From NCBI RefSeq assembly GCF_963576675.1, contig NC_088919.1:42616501-42680500 (forward strand): DNA of 64,000 nt, in the 5' to 3' direction. Position numbers and translations under genes: made by a program. The first letter of the stretch is position 1; every line of letters starts with the position of its first letter. This DNA comes from Euphorbia lathyris. Lineage: Eukaryota > Streptophyta > Magnoliopsida > Malpighiales > Euphorbiaceae. The notes under the pieces are model-generated. The model worked only from the letters and a program-made list of their open reading frames with translations. It had not been told where the DNA came from and searched no databases. This document shows, piece after piece, positions 1 to 11,734 of this stretch.

Positions 1-1529
1 TTCTTGATGAATCGGCGATAAAATGTTGCTAGTCCATGAAAACTTCTGATATCCCCCACATTCCTCGGAGTGGGCCATTCTCGGATGGCTCTTACCTTCT
101 CCCCATCAACTTGGACCCCATCGCCACTAATCACGAACCCAAGGAAAACCAGGCTCTCCATGACGAAGTCACACTTCTTAGTGTTGGCGTATAACTGGTG
201 TTTCCTTAACAGGTCAAACACTATCCGTAAATGCTCCACGTGCTCCACCAAGGTCTCGCTATGAATCAGGATGTCATCAAAATACACAACTACAAATTTT
301 CCAATCACCGGGCGAAGCACCTGATTCATCAGCCTCATAAAAGTACTGGTGGCGTTAGTCATCCCGAATGGCATAACTAACCACTCATACAATCCATCTC
401 TGGTCTTGAAGGCGGTCTTCCACTCATCCCCAGATCGAATTCGTATCTGATGATAACCGCTCCTGAGATCAATCTTGGAGAAAACTCGGGATCCGCCAAG
501 TTGGTCTAGCATATCATCCAGCCTTGGGATAAGGAACTTATACTTGATAGTGATCTTGTTAATGGCCCTGCTGTCCACACACATCCGCCAAGATCTGTCC
601 TTCTTGGGCGTAAGTAGGGCTGGGACGGCACATGGACTCATACTTTCTCTAATGTATCCCATTTCAATGAGCTCTTCCACTTTCTGCCTCATGATGTCAT
701 TTTCCTTTGGACTCATTCGATAATGTGGAAGGCTTGGCAAACTAGCCCCGGGCATAAGATCGATATGATGTTGGATGTCCCTCAAAGGTGGTAACCCACT
801 CGGCAGCCCTTCAGGGAACAGATCTTGATATTCGCCAAGTAGGCGGGTCACCTCAGTTGGCATCTCCCTTTCGCCCTTTTGGGAGGGTTCGTGATTCGCC
901 TTAACCATTACCACATACACCATCTGGCTCTCTTCACATTCGCTGACAAATGATTTGTGTGTAGGACAGACTACCAAGGTAGACTTCTCGTCGGCCTTTG
1001 GCTCTCTCATCATTGGCGTAAGTATGAACTTCACCCCATTCTTCACAAATCTGTAAGTGTTCTCTCTTCCTGCGTGGGTGGCATCGTTATCAAACTGCCA
1101 GGGTTGGCCCAACAATAGGTGGCAGGCATCCATATCGACCACATCACAATAGACTTCATCACTGTAATCACCAATCGCAATAGGTACCCTGCATCTCTGG
1201 GTCACCCTAAGTTCACCCACGTCTTTGATCCATCCCACCCTATAGGGGTCGGGATGTGCCTCCGCCAACAACCCGAATTTCTGAACGGCGCTGCTGCTCA
1301 CAATGTTCTCTTGGCTCCCACTATCTATTATCACATTGCATTGCCCACCTCTCACGAGACAGCGGGTCCTGAATAGTCGGTGCCTCTGATCTCCCTCTAT
1401 CCGGCTGGAGACTAACAAACGCCGTACCACATGAATGGCGTATCTCTCTTCATCCGCCTCATCATCATCTTCTCCCAAGGGTTCACAAAATACTTCATCC
1501 CCTTCGTCATAGTCATCTTCATACCTCTC
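1..1529 (-). pseudogene. pol: gypsy pol fragment: aspartic protease and reverse transcriptase
   Basis: Reading the minus strand, the frame used by gag stays open from about 1763 to the window edge. The protease active site IIDSGSQ lies near 1310-1335. The RT palm follows: YRMSP near 710-722, the RAINK block near 555-570, GYHQIRI near 440-458, MPFGMTN near 350-375, and the catalytic YFDDIL near 266-284. The last readable part is the thumb region with FLGFVIS. The protein would copy genomic RNA into cDNA inside virus-like particles. RNase H and integrase are outside the window. I call it a pseudogene because the same frame has stops upstream in gag; the visible pol part itself is intact. The gag/pol border is approximate. 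Confidence 0.88.
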
Positions 1530-2768
1530 CACCATGTTGGCGCTTCTCCTCCTAGGACATTCGTTGGATCTATGGCCTGGCTCATTGCACCGAAAACATT
1601 TAAAAGGTGCTGGCCTCGCATACGGATTGTTGCTCTTAGGTGGTATAGGTGCTTCCTTGTATGGCCTAGTATCTCCGACAGATCCCCTTCCCACACTGTT
1701 GATCTTGGCCCCACTGGCACTCGCCACCTGCTTGCCTTTGTCATAAGACTTCACGTTATCTCTTCATCCAGGCGTATACTCAGTAGTGGCGGATCTCCTG
1801 GATCTCCCGGTTAGTTGAGACTCAGCCTTGAGGGCTAAATTCATGGCATCTTATACCCGAACCACCATCTGTGTGCCAATACGATCCTGGATGTTGTATC
1901 TCAACCCTTCTAGATACCTAGAGGTCTTTTGGCTTTCAGTTTCTGACAAGTTGGCCCTTGCCGAAAGCCTCAAGAACTCGGAGGTATACTCATGGACACT
2001 TCGGGTCCCTTGAGAGCATCCCCTGTAGGAGCTGTAAATATACTACTCATAATCCGGCGGTAGGAACCGCTCCCTCAACATCGCCTTCATCCGTAGCCAA
2101 GATCTAATCGGATCTCTGCCCCCTCTTCTTCTCTCTTCCCTCATCTGATCCCACCAAACTGATGCGCCACCCTTCAGGCGATACGCCACCAGCCTCACTT
2201 TCCTCTCATCAGGAATCCCAGCATACTCAAAGAAACGTTCCACTTCCGATAACCAGTCTAAGAATCCTTCTATATACAGTTCGCCTCCAAAAGACGGTAA
2301 GTCTATTTTTAGCTTAAAGGCATCATCTCTATCAAAGTTTCCTAGACCTGGGTATACTCTAGCAACATCCACACGTCTGTTGTCAACAGGCCCAACATCC
2401 CTCATAGTTCTAACGGTATTATCATCCCCAATACCCTCAAAGTCATCACTATCACTATCCGCATTATGCACAAAGACATAGTTGGGTCTTCTTACCTCAG
2501 GATCCCTAGGACCCATTTGTGGAAGCTGCGGTTCAGGGGCTCCTTCCTTTCTATGGGTTGAGCCTCCCGCGGTTGGTCGGATTAGAGCCAGAACCTCCAG
2601 TTTGAATTTTTCTAGGGAGGTGGCTAGCTCCAGGAACCGTTGGTCAGTTTGTTTCTGCCGCTCATGGCTGGCTTGGATCTGCTCCGCGAGGTGCTCCCTC
2701 AGCTCCTCATATCTCCGGTCACTGGTTTCCATGGAGTCTTGCGGTTGTCGGGGTTGAACCATTGCCAA
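1530..2768 (-). pseudogene. gag: gypsy gag (capsid and nucleocapsid), three nonsense codons
   Basis: Starts at ATG 2768 (minus), 28 bases inside the PBS. The first 241 codons are open: a Gln/Glu-rich helical N-terminus, an acidic Asp/Ser linker, then the retrotransposon gag core with [18 protein letters not shown] and VWWDQM blocks. A TAG at 2043-2045 follows PPDYE. Reading on in the same frame gives clear gag sequence (SVHEYTSEFLRLS) interrupted by TAA at 1851-1853 and TGA at 1764-1766. The CCHC zinc knuckle CFRCNEPGHRSNEC lies near 1550-1592. All three stops are single-base changes with the frame preserved, so this is point decay, not rearrangement. The knuckle would bind the element's RNA for packaging. 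Confidence 0.88.
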
Positions 2769-2795
2769 AAGAAGTTTCGGGTCAGGAAACGATCG

Positions 2796-2807
2796 GCTCT
2801 GATACCA
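2796..2807 (-). promoter_or_regulatory. primer binding site, initiator tRNA-Met
   Basis: The minus strand reads TGGTATCAGAGC, the complement of the 3' end of plant initiator tRNA-Met. It lies two bases inside the LTR end and fixes both the element's orientation and the LTR border. Confidence 0.93.
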
Positions 2808-2809
2808 AC

Positions 2810-3319
2810 TGATACAGATTGAAAGCGATAAATGAAGGTTTTAATCGTAAACCAACAAATAGGTTCTTCTCTAGCTAAACTAGAAGGAGTGAATCCCGAT
2901 AAACAAGGTATAAACCTTAGGTTCTCAATGAGAATGAATTTGATTGATTAAAAGTTAGTTCATCCTTACAAAAATGAGGGTTTAAATACATCCTCCTAAT
3001 GATAGTAAAAGACAGGGACTACCCCTTACTAGGGTTTCAACAAGGCTATCCGAAAAGGGTAAAATAGGTGATACGCCCCGACAATCAGTACAATGGTACA
3101 GGTACGGATTGTCAGGGTTGTTGGTGAATTACTTCGGGAGGAAGTAAACTGAGATCCGCCCAGGCGAAGATGTTGTTACGCCTCCTTGTGTACTCCTAGA
3201 TCCACCCCGCTCGTATGTCATGGGGATCCGCCCTCCTAGGTACAACCTCCGTGGGTCTGATGTCTGAGGATCCGCCAGAGCGCGTGTGATCAGCGATCCC
3301 AGTTAGGATGTCCGCATCA
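2810..3319 (-). repeat. 5' LTR of the gypsy element (510 bp)
   Basis: On the plus strand it begins TGATAC and ends GCATCA, giving the expected TG...CA ends. It directly abuts the PBS. It contains no ORF. The partner LTR is outside the window, so neither TSD nor age can be read. Confidence 0.82.
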
Positions 3320-3712
3320 GAAGAAATTAAAAGCAGCAAATTAGAAGCTATTTTTGTTGCTAAAAACTTCAAAACAATTCCTTAAAGGTAATGAGTTAAT
3401 TAACTAATTATATAGGAATAGTAAGAGAGAATACTAGGATTAGGAATAAGAAATCAGATTAACTTCTAGTAATCATCATATGGTTCCGAGGTTTGGATTT
3501 TTGCATTGAAGTGAAGTTGTTGGAGAAGGATTCATGACACATTTCAATGTATCAATTTCAATGCATAAAGTAAGATAGAAAGACTATCCACTTTGATGTT
3601 TAAGTTAGAAGAGTACAAGACACGGTACGAAACAATTGGAAGAAATTGCAATAGATCAATGTGTAGGTACATGATTTAAAAATTCGTATAAAATCATTTA
3701 TCATTATTAGAG
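3320..3712. other. intergenic DNA between gypsy LTR and CACTA
   Basis: About 390 bp of AT-rich sequence. I see no ORF, repeat or RNA signature here. Confidence 0.5.
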
Positions 3713-3734
3713 CATCACTACAAGAAATTGAACT

Positions 3735-3990
3735 TTTTGTGGCGATAAATTAGTGGGGAAAATTAATTCCCCACTAATTACAATATATTTGTGGGGAATT
3801 TACAAGTTCCACACAAAAAATAAAAAATTGTGGTGAATTTTCAATTTCGCCACAATTAATAGAATATACTGTGGGGATTTACTTTTTTGCCACAAAACAT
3901 CATATATTTTATGGGGATTTGCTATTTCCCCACTAAACATTAGACACATTAATGGCGAAATCTATAAAATCCCCACAAGTAAAGGAAAAT
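3735..3990. repeat. left subterminal repeats of CACTA-1
   Basis: Multiple copies of GTGGGGAA, GTGGCGAA and their complements, spaced roughly 20-50 bp apart. They match those at the right end (6745-7165) in inverted arrangement. Confidence 0.75.
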
Positions 3991-6744
3991 AAATGCGCTA
4001 AAAATTTTGGGTGAAAAAAAGAGCGGTAATTTCATCCACCTAAACAAAGGAAAAATATTAAAAACCTAAATAAAATCTATATATTATTTTTAATATAATA
4101 TGTAATTATCCCCTCTTCTCTATTGTAACCTAAACCCTCTCTTCTAGCGCCGCCTCTCATTCTCTCAATAGATGGAGACCCTCTTTTTCTTCCTGAATAT
4201 CAACGATGGAAAACGCGGTTCACGGTAATTTGGCATCTGCCTTCCTCTAATTTCACTTACAGATCTCCTTCTATTTGCTCTTATCTTTTTAGTTTATATT
4301 TTGAACAGTTGGTCTTATTTTCCAGATTGAATAACCATTTCGATATGAATAATTTTGTTAGTTTGTGAATTCAGTTCTGAAATTGAATGGTTGTTTCAGG
4401 TTATAAGAAGTCGGTATTTGGAGTTTGGTTATTAATCCATATGGAGTTGGGTTGTGGCATACATGGTTTGACTCTGATTTGATAGTAACACAAATTTTGG
4501 AGATTCCATTGAGAAATGCAGTGTTTTATCCTTCTTCTGTAGTATTTCTTCTTTTTTCTCCATTTTGATGTTTCATTATATGTTATTAGCGAGCTACTTT
4601 TGCAAGAAACTATTGCTAGTTTTATTTATTTATTTTATAATGATAATTATTATTGTTCTAAGATTTTTGGGTAAGAAATAGGCTGTAAGGACATAAGATA
4701 TTGATGTTTTTTTAGTAAATAGTGAAACCATAGCATTTTCTTCATTAGTTGAGTGAGAGATTTTAATTTTTTTTTTTTGCTTTTTTTCCCTTGCAGCTCA
4801 CATTGATAATCCTTACATAAAGTTGAAACTTGTTTCCAAGGTATCGTGGCTTATGTTTTCTCTTATATATGACTTTTATATTTGGAGGAGTCGGTTTATT
4901 TTACCATTGGATATGCCCAATTTTGTTAATTGTTGTCTTTAGTTTTGGAGGTTGGTTGTTTAATCATATGGAGGTGGGAATGAGAGGCCTCAACTCATGT
5001 AGCTCTATTTCAATTTGTTCAATAAACTTACCAAAGTAAGTGTAACTCATGCTCAAACACCAACCTATGTGCTGCTCATATATTCTAGTGGTTCTTGATT
5101 TGTAATCTCCGATTTCTTAATCTGATAATTCTCAAACAATTTTGGTTATTTGGGTTTTCTGGTGCAAGTATAGGAAATAAACTATATACTCAGACTAGCT
5201 TTTGGGCGAATGTGAAAGTGAGGAAGTACCGATTGAAAAACGTTATTTATACCCTTATTTCCAGATTTTCTTTTTGGGTTAAATTGATATATATATATAA
5301 AGACAACTTATTTAACCAACAAGTGAAGTTTGTCCCAATATTCAAATTCAACCCCTGACTTTCTGCCTAATTCATTTTGTTTAGCAAAAGAGTAAAATCT
5401 ATTTGGAAATTAGAAATCAAGCTAATATTTGTTTTGTCATTTAATAGTTATTAGGTGGTCCATTATGCTTTGATCTTATCTTGATAAGTTGATAAGAAGG
5501 TTATTTTGGAAACCAGTGATCTAGGTTGGAGCCTTTTTTAGTTAGGAGTCATTACATTCTTTTTTGGTGTGTGTGTGGTGTCATTTAGCAGTTGGTTTTC
5601 TCGACGCAATCCATCTTCTAAGTTATTCCTAATGATAGAAAATTTGTGTGCATGTGTATGTTTTTTAAATTCTCATTTCATTTAGTGTGCATCTCTAGTA
5701 TAGTTATTAGAATTGTATGAGTCGTGAGTCGATTCGTACAATTCGATCTGATTCTGTCTGATTTCAAGTTGTATTTATGGTACGACTAGAAATCATATAG
5801 AATCAGACATGAATCGGCCGAATTGGGCCGAGTCCATTGATTTAGTCGATTCAGTTGAAATTATGATCATTTTTGTATGGGGTTTTATGTTGCTCAGTGC
5901 ATATAGGATTACTTGCAACCTGATTGTTTAAAATAGTTTGATTTTTTGGTCTTATATTTAGTCTATGTTCCATTAGTTTATTGTCTTCAAAAACAGGAAA
6001 AATATAATAATATGTTTGATATGTGATTGAAACCAAAAAATCACTTTCGTCATAGTCTAGAAATTAATATTTACAGTATGTTAATAATATGCATATGATC
6101 GAAATGATATTCTTCTTATATGACATTACTCAGACAAAAAAAGGGTGCAATGATGGTCACTAGACACTGGTTTTATTGCCCTAAAGAGGATAAGAGAAAA
6201 GGTGGTGGAAGCTGGCAATGATGTGAGCTATTTTATAGTTTCCATCGCAATGAGGTTCCAACTGAGTGTGTGATGCACAAATGTGTGGTGCATTTTGTCC
6301 CAATTCAAGTAAAATATCAAGTCTAGCTTGTAAGAAAACAATTTTGCTCATTTTCCAGCTTTATGAACTTAGTTGCATCATACAGTTTTTTTTTGTCCAT
6401 TTTGCCTTCTTATTTGAAATGCAACAAAATGGATGAGATGAGATGCTAAATTGGCTTATAATATGATTTATTTGTTGTTTCATTACTTCTAAAAATTCTA
6501 GCATTGTTGTTTTTAGGTATGCAATTGTAAGGAAGTTTCTATGAAATATTGCTCTTTTATTAGGGTAGCAATTGTTTGATATATATATATATATATATAT
6601 ATATGTAGCTCCCTTCAATTTGAATCAAAAAAAAAATATAGCTCCCTTCAATCCAAATTAATTAAAATTGAAAAATATTAAATATTATTTGCAGGATACA
6701 AACATTTTCTCAAATAAAATTGTGCATCAGTGGAGAAATTTCTC

Positions 6745-7165
6745 CCACAAAATCATCAACATTTGTGGCGATTTTTAAATCCCTCCAGAATAATAGCAGG
6801 AACAGTGGGGAAAATTTCTGCACAAATATTTTTCACATTTCTGGCAATTGTTTATTCCCCACAGAATCATAGAAGTATCAGTGGGGAAAATTTTCCCCAC
6901 AAATATCGTATATATAGCCATAAAATAATAAAATTTATGGCGATTTTATAAATAATAGTGATGCTTAATTTCGCCACAAAAATTATTATCATTTGTGGCG
7001 AGAGGTGCTTTCGCCACTGATATGTACATTTTGTGGCGAAATTTTATTTGACCTTTAATAGCGCTCTAACACTGGCGATCATGTGGCGAAATTTTTTTCG
7101 CCACAAAAAGCTTTTAGTGGCGAAAAATTGAACTTTTGTGGGGAAAAAATTCCCCACAAAAAAGC
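6745..7165. repeat. right subterminal repeats of CACTA-1
   Basis: GTGGCGAAATTT and TTCCCCAC motifs in both orientations, mirroring the left end. The last 120 bp can fold extensively because motifs of opposite orientation are adjacent. Confidence 0.75.
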
Positions 7166-7354
7166 TGTTTTTTTTTGTAGTGCATATCCTTAGTTTCTAC
7201 ATAGGACATGTGTCAGTCTATGAGTGGTGATAGTATTTTAAGTTGTTAGTAATTATTAATCCGAATCCGAGGAAAGTTCAGGAAGTATCTTGTACACGCG
7301 TCTTGAAAAATGTACATTCTTATTTAGAATAATCTGATGAATTATATTTGCATA

Positions 7355-7749
7355 TGTTAGATATTAGTCTTTAATATTGGTGTTGTGGAAATTCCACATG
7401 GAAAGAATAAGAAGGAAATCTGTATTTTATATTGTCTAAGAGACATCTGTATGTCTGGAGACATATGTATTTTGGATAAAGATAAAACAGTTTTATAACT
7501 GTTTTGACAACCAGCTTTTTGGCTATAAATATCCTTAATCCTTCATACCTTTTCACTTACTGTTTTAATTATTTCAAATACGTTCATAAGGAAATTAATT
7601 GAATTGCTATTATTAATTTAATGTTAGGGAAATCCTAGAGGAAACTTAGTCAGAAACCCAATAGCAATTGATAGTGGGGGCTAATATTTCCTTAAGGACA
7701 GTGATTAATCACGTCCTTATTTTATGTTTGTGATCCCAATTTTCTAACA
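7355..7749 (+). repeat. copia 5' LTR (395 bp)
   Basis: TGTTAGATATT...TTTTCTAACA, with 7-bp inverted ends. It holds a TATA box at 7524-7530 and matches 12240-12672 except for substitutions and a minisatellite length difference (units resembling AGACATCTGTAT). Confidence 0.93.
7524..7530 (+). promoter_or_regulatory. LTR TATA box
   Basis: TATAAAT inside GGCTATAAATATCC, about 225 bp before the LTR end. Transcription would start near 7555, giving a leader of about 200 nt before the gag ATG. The same motif recurs in the 3' LTR. Confidence 0.65.
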
Positions 7750-7766
7750 ATCTTAAGGAAATATTA
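7682..7766 (+). other. 15-bp inverted repeat spanning the LTR/leader junction
   Basis: TAATATTTCCTTAAG at 7682-7696, inside the LTR, is exactly complementary to CTTAAGGAAATATTA at 7752-7766, which starts two bases after the LTR end and runs into the A of the gag ATG. The loop is 55 nt. It occupies the place where a PBS should be; no TGGTATCAGAGC follows this LTR. The LTR arm is repeated in the 3' LTR near 12605. What is seen is the repeat and the missing PBS; any role in priming or translation is inference. Confidence 0.8.
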
Positions 7767-8650
7767 TGGAGAACGTGCTAAAGAATGTTGGTGATGTTGG
7801 TAAACTTGATCAGTTTGATGGGACGAATTTCACTCGTTGGAAGGAGACTATGAAATTTTTTCTGATCACTCTGAAATTTTTTTACATTCTGGACATTGAT
7901 TTGCAGTCTATTCCAGAACCGAGTGACAAAGATACTGATGGAATTGTGGTTGAACGTAAGAAGCGAGAAGAAGACGAGGCACTATGTAGAGGATATATTT
8001 TGAACCATCTCTCTGATCGTCTTTATGATTTGTACATTCCTGTACAAAAGGCAAAGGATATATGGATATCTTTGGAGATAAAGTATAATTCAGAAAAGCA
8101 AGGGGCAGATAAGTTTATTAGTATGAAATTTTTTGAATTTACTATGAATGATTCTGCATCTGTACTTGACCAAGTCCATGAATTTCTTATCTTGGCCTCT
8201 AAATTTAAGGATCTTACTTTAGACATTCCAGAGAAATTACTTGTGGGGGTAATCATAGCCAAATTACCTCCAAGTTGGAATAACTATAGGAAGAAACTGT
8301 TGCACACTTTTGAGGATTTTAATTTGGAACAAATTCAGAAGCATTTACGAATTGAAGAGGAAACTCGAATTCGTGATAAGAAACATGATGTTTCTTCTAG
8401 TTCTAAAGTTAATTATGTCAGTAATAATCAGAAAGGAGGCAAAAAGAGGAAAGGAAATTATTAGAATAATCCCAACAACAACAAAAAGTTTAAGAATAAT
8501 TTGTCTGATGTTGTTTGTTATAATTGTGGTGAAAAAGGACACATCAAAAGGTTCTGTAAGAACCCTAAGAAGAAGGATAGCAAAAATCAGAATAAGGAGA
8601 GTGAGGACAAAGCAAATGTTGTTGAACATATTGACAATAATGAAATTATT
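7766..8650 (+). pseudogene. gag: copia gag with CCHC knuckle, one nonsense codon
   Basis: ATG 7766 lies only 16 nt after the LTR. The first 232 codons contain a gag core of the UBN2/DUF4219 type: FDGTNFTRWKETMKFFL near the start, then AKDIWISLE and LDQVHEF blocks. A TAG at 8462-8464 interrupts the frame. The same frame resumes at once with an Asn/Lys-rich linker and the zinc knuckle CYNCGEKGHIKRFC near 8518-8559. It would form the particle shell and bind RNA. The gag/pol border is approximate because both share one frame. Confidence 0.87.
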
Positions 8651-11600
8651 ACCATGGTTTCTGAGTTGCAAATTGGTATGATCCAAGAATTGCATATGGC
8701 ATCTCTTACCATAAGTAATGATTGGTGGTATGATTCTGGTGCAACTACTCATGTTTGCAATAACAAAGAACTCTTCAAGACTTATATTGATTTTTCTCCA
8801 GACCATGAAGTTCTATTGGGTGATCATCACTCTTCCAAGGTTCAAGGAACCGGGACTGTTGAAATTCAGTTTACTTATGGAAAGAAAGTTATTCTCACCA
8901 ATGTTTTTCATGTTCCTCAAATTAGGAAGAATTTAGTTACTGGTTTTATGTTATGTAAGAAGGGGTTAAAGGCTGTAATAGAATCTGATAAAATAATTTT
9001 GTCTAAGGCTGGAGCATTTGTTGGGAAAGGTTATGTCTGTGATGGAATGTTCAAATTGTCTATCAATAAAGTTGAGAATTCTGCTTATTTTCTTGTGCAT
9101 GCGATTGAATGTACTTCTTTTCATTTGTGGCATAATCGTTTAGCACACACCAATTATAGAACCATGAAATATATGTCTAAAAATGGAATGATATCTTAAG
9201 GTAATGATCATGAAGATAAATGTGAGGTATGTGTTCAAGAAAAAATGAAAAGGAAACCATTTCCTAAAATTGAAAGAAATACATAACCTATTCATTCTGA
9301 TATTTGTGAATTTAATGGAAATTTAACCAGAGGAGGTAATAGGTATTTCATAACTTTCATTGATGATAGTTCTCGTTTTACCTATGTTTATTTGTTAAAA
9401 ACAAAAGACCAAGCATTTGAAATGTTTAAATGTTATAAAGCCATGGTAGAGACACAAAAGAATAAGAAAATTAAAATTCTACGCAGTGATAGAGGTGGGG
9501 AGTATTTTCCTACAGAATTTTCTTCTTTTTGTCAATCTAGTGGAATTATACATCAGGTTAGTGCTCCTTATAGACCTCAACAAAATAGAGTTGATGAAAG
9601 GAAAAATGGTGTTTTAGGGGATATGTTAAATTCAATGCTTGTTAATGCAAATTTTCCACTTAATTTATGGGGAGAAGCTTTGCTAACCGCATGTCATATA
9701 CACAACAGAGTGCCTTCTAATAAATTTAAGGTTTCACCTTATGAAATTTGGAAAGGAAGGAAACCTAATATAAATTACTTTAAGGTGTGGGGTTGTCTTG
9801 TATATTACAAGGTTCCAGATCCTAAGAAAACTAAATTAGGACCAAGGGCTTTGAAATGTGTTTTTGTGGGCTATGCTGAAAATTCAAAAGCATATAGGTT
9901 TTTGGATTTGGATTCTAATGTTATAGTGGAATCACGAGACGCTGAATTCTTTGAAAATAAATTTCGTGGCGATTCCACAGGAATAGAAACCTCAATAGCA
10001 CCACAAATTGCTTCAAACTCAAATGGGAAAAGAGTTGTGCCTGATTCTTCTAATGAACCTAGAAGAAGTGAAAGAACTAGAAAAGAGAAGAATTTAGGTC
10101 CAGATTTTATTAATTCTCAAACTATTCTCTTTCTGGTGGAGGGAAATAGAAATGGGGTTACTAATAAAATACCGATTATACTTACTGTAGAAGATGATCC
10201 CAAAACTTTTCAAGAAGCAATGGCTTCTAGAAATTCAGCTTTTTGGAAAGAGGCAATCAATGATGAAATGGATTCATTGATATCAAACAATACTTGGTAT
10301 ATTACGGACTTGCCTCCAGGGTCCAAAACTGTTGGATTCAAATGGGTATTTAGGATTAAGTATAATACAGATGGATCTATAAATTCTTTCAAAGCTAGAT
10401 TGGTTGCACGAGGTTTTACTCAAAAAGAAGGGGTAGATTATTTTGACACTTATGCACCCGTGGCTAGAATTACATCCATTAGAGTACTTATGGCTTTAGC
10501 TTCTATTTTTGGTCTATACGTACATCAAATGGATGTGAAGACGACTTTTCTAAATGGGGATTTAGAAGAAGAAGTGTACATGAAACAACCTGAAGGTTTT
10601 GTTCTCCCTGGAAATGAAAATAAAGTTTGCAAATTGGTTAAATCCTTGTATGGATTAAAACAAGCTCCTAAACAATGGCACGAAAAATTTGACTCTGTTA
10701 TTTTGTCACATGGTTTTACTTATAACTCAGCAGATAGGTGCATTTACTCTAAATTTACAAAAGATTATGGTGTCATCATATGTTTATATGTTGATGACAT
10801 GTTAATCTTTGGAACCAATATGAAAGGAATTGATGAGACTAATAACTATTTGAGTTCATGTTTTGAAATGAAAGATTTAAATGAAGTTGATACTATCTTA
10901 GGTATCAAAGCTATAAAGCATAGTGGGGGTTTTGCGCTGAGTCAATCTCATTATATTGAAAAAGTGCTTAATAAATTTGAGCACTTAAAGATTAAAGAGG
11001 CTAATTCCCCTTATGATTCATCTTGTAAACTTACTAAAAATGAAGGAAGAGGTGTTGCTCAACTTGAGTATGCAAGTGCGATAGGAAGTATGATGTATGC
11101 ATCACATAGTACTAGACCAGATATTGCATTTGCTGTTTGTAAACTTTCTAGATTTACGAGTAATCTGAGTCGTGAACATTGGAAAGCAATTGGTAGGGTT
11201 TTAGGTTACTTAAAAAGAACCAAAAACCTTGGATTATATTATAATAAATTTCCAGCAGTTCTTGAGGGTTATTCAGATGCTAGTTGGATAAATAGTATTG
11301 GTGATAGTAAGTCTACAAGTGGTTGGATTTTTATGCTTGGTGGAGGAGCTGTTTCTTGGGCTTCAAAGAAACAAACTTGTATTACTCATTCCACAATAGA
11401 GGCTGAATTTTTGGCCTTAGCAGCAGCAAGAAAAGAAGCTGAATGGCTGAGGAATATGCTATTAGATATTAAGTTGTGGCCACAACCGATGTCAGCCATT
11501 TCTTTGAACTGCGATAGTGAAGCTACTTTGTCTAGAGCTTATAACAAGATATATAATGGAAAGTATAGACATATTAGCTTAAGACATTCGTATGTACGAC

Positions 11601-11734
11601 AATTAATATCAGATGGGATTATTACTGTCGTATATGTTAAGTCTTGTAATAATTTGGCAGATCCTTTCACAAAAGGACTTCCAAGGGACATAGTATATAA
11701 AATGTCCAAAGAGATTGGTTTAAGACCTATATGA
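8651..11734 (+). pseudogene. pol: copia pol: protease, integrase, reverse transcriptase, RNase H
   Basis: Same frame as gag. Protease: WWYDSGATTHVC near 8723-8758. GAG-pre-integrase HHCC zinc region near 9120-9235 (LWHNRLAH ... CEVCVQ). Integrase catalytic D at FIDDSSRF (about 9358), D at RSDRGGEY (about 9487) and E at DERKNG (about 9594). [37 protein letters not shown], then the YVDDM active site near 10788. RNase H: GYSDASW near 11270 and [19 protein letters not shown] near 11355. [10 protein letters not shown] marks the C-terminus before TGA 11732-11734. TAA at 9197-9199 and TAA at 9284-9286 break the frame within the HHCC-integrase region, while the 780 codons from 9392 onward are open. 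Confidence 0.92.

Larger units (their letters stand above)
1..3319 (-). mobile_element. Ty3/gypsy LTR retrotransposon, cut by the window's left edge
   Basis: Minus-strand element with, in order from high to low coordinate, one LTR (2810-3319), a tRNA-Met primer binding site (2796-2807), gag, protease and reverse transcriptase. The RT runs off position 1, so RNase H, integrase and the second LTR lie outside. The order PR-RT with an MPFGM block and a YFDDIL active site is that of Ty3/gypsy. The gag style resembles plant chromovirus-type families, but without the integrase the lineage is not certain. All recognisable coding parts share one reading frame, interrupted by three stop codons in gag, so this copy is not autonomous. 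Confidence 0.93.
3716..7182. mobile_element. non-autonomous CACTA (En/Spm) DNA transposon, 3,467 bp
   Basis: Begins CACTACAAGAAATTGAAC and ends TTTTTTTGTAGTG, the classic CACTA termini. It is flanked by the 3-bp TSD CAT at 3713-3715 and 7183-7185. Dense subterminal repeats follow on both sides, alternating GTGGGGAA and GTGGCGAA in both orientations (3735-3990 and 6745-7165); in CACTA elements such repeats bind the TNPA-type protein. The interior has a leader-like stretch near 4130-4260 and several short AT-rich ORFs, none of which I recognise. No TNP2-type transposase is visible, so it probably depends on an autonomous relative. A (TA)n microsatellite lies at about 6579-6604. Confidence 0.9.

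Noticed and set aside
1412..1814. Overlapping plus and minus frames of 110-127 codons opposite or off-frame to gypsy gag-pol
   Set aside because: The zinc knuckle and protease motifs are read in another frame, which stays open across the region; these are shadows.
4830..5358. Short plus-strand frames of 69 and 87 codons inside CACTA-1
   Set aside because: AT-rich, no homology that I recognise, no splice or start context; more likely non-coding filler of a non-autonomous element.
8345..8806. Minus-strand 153-codon frame opposite copia gag
   Set aside because: Antisense shadow of a well-supported gag-pol frame.
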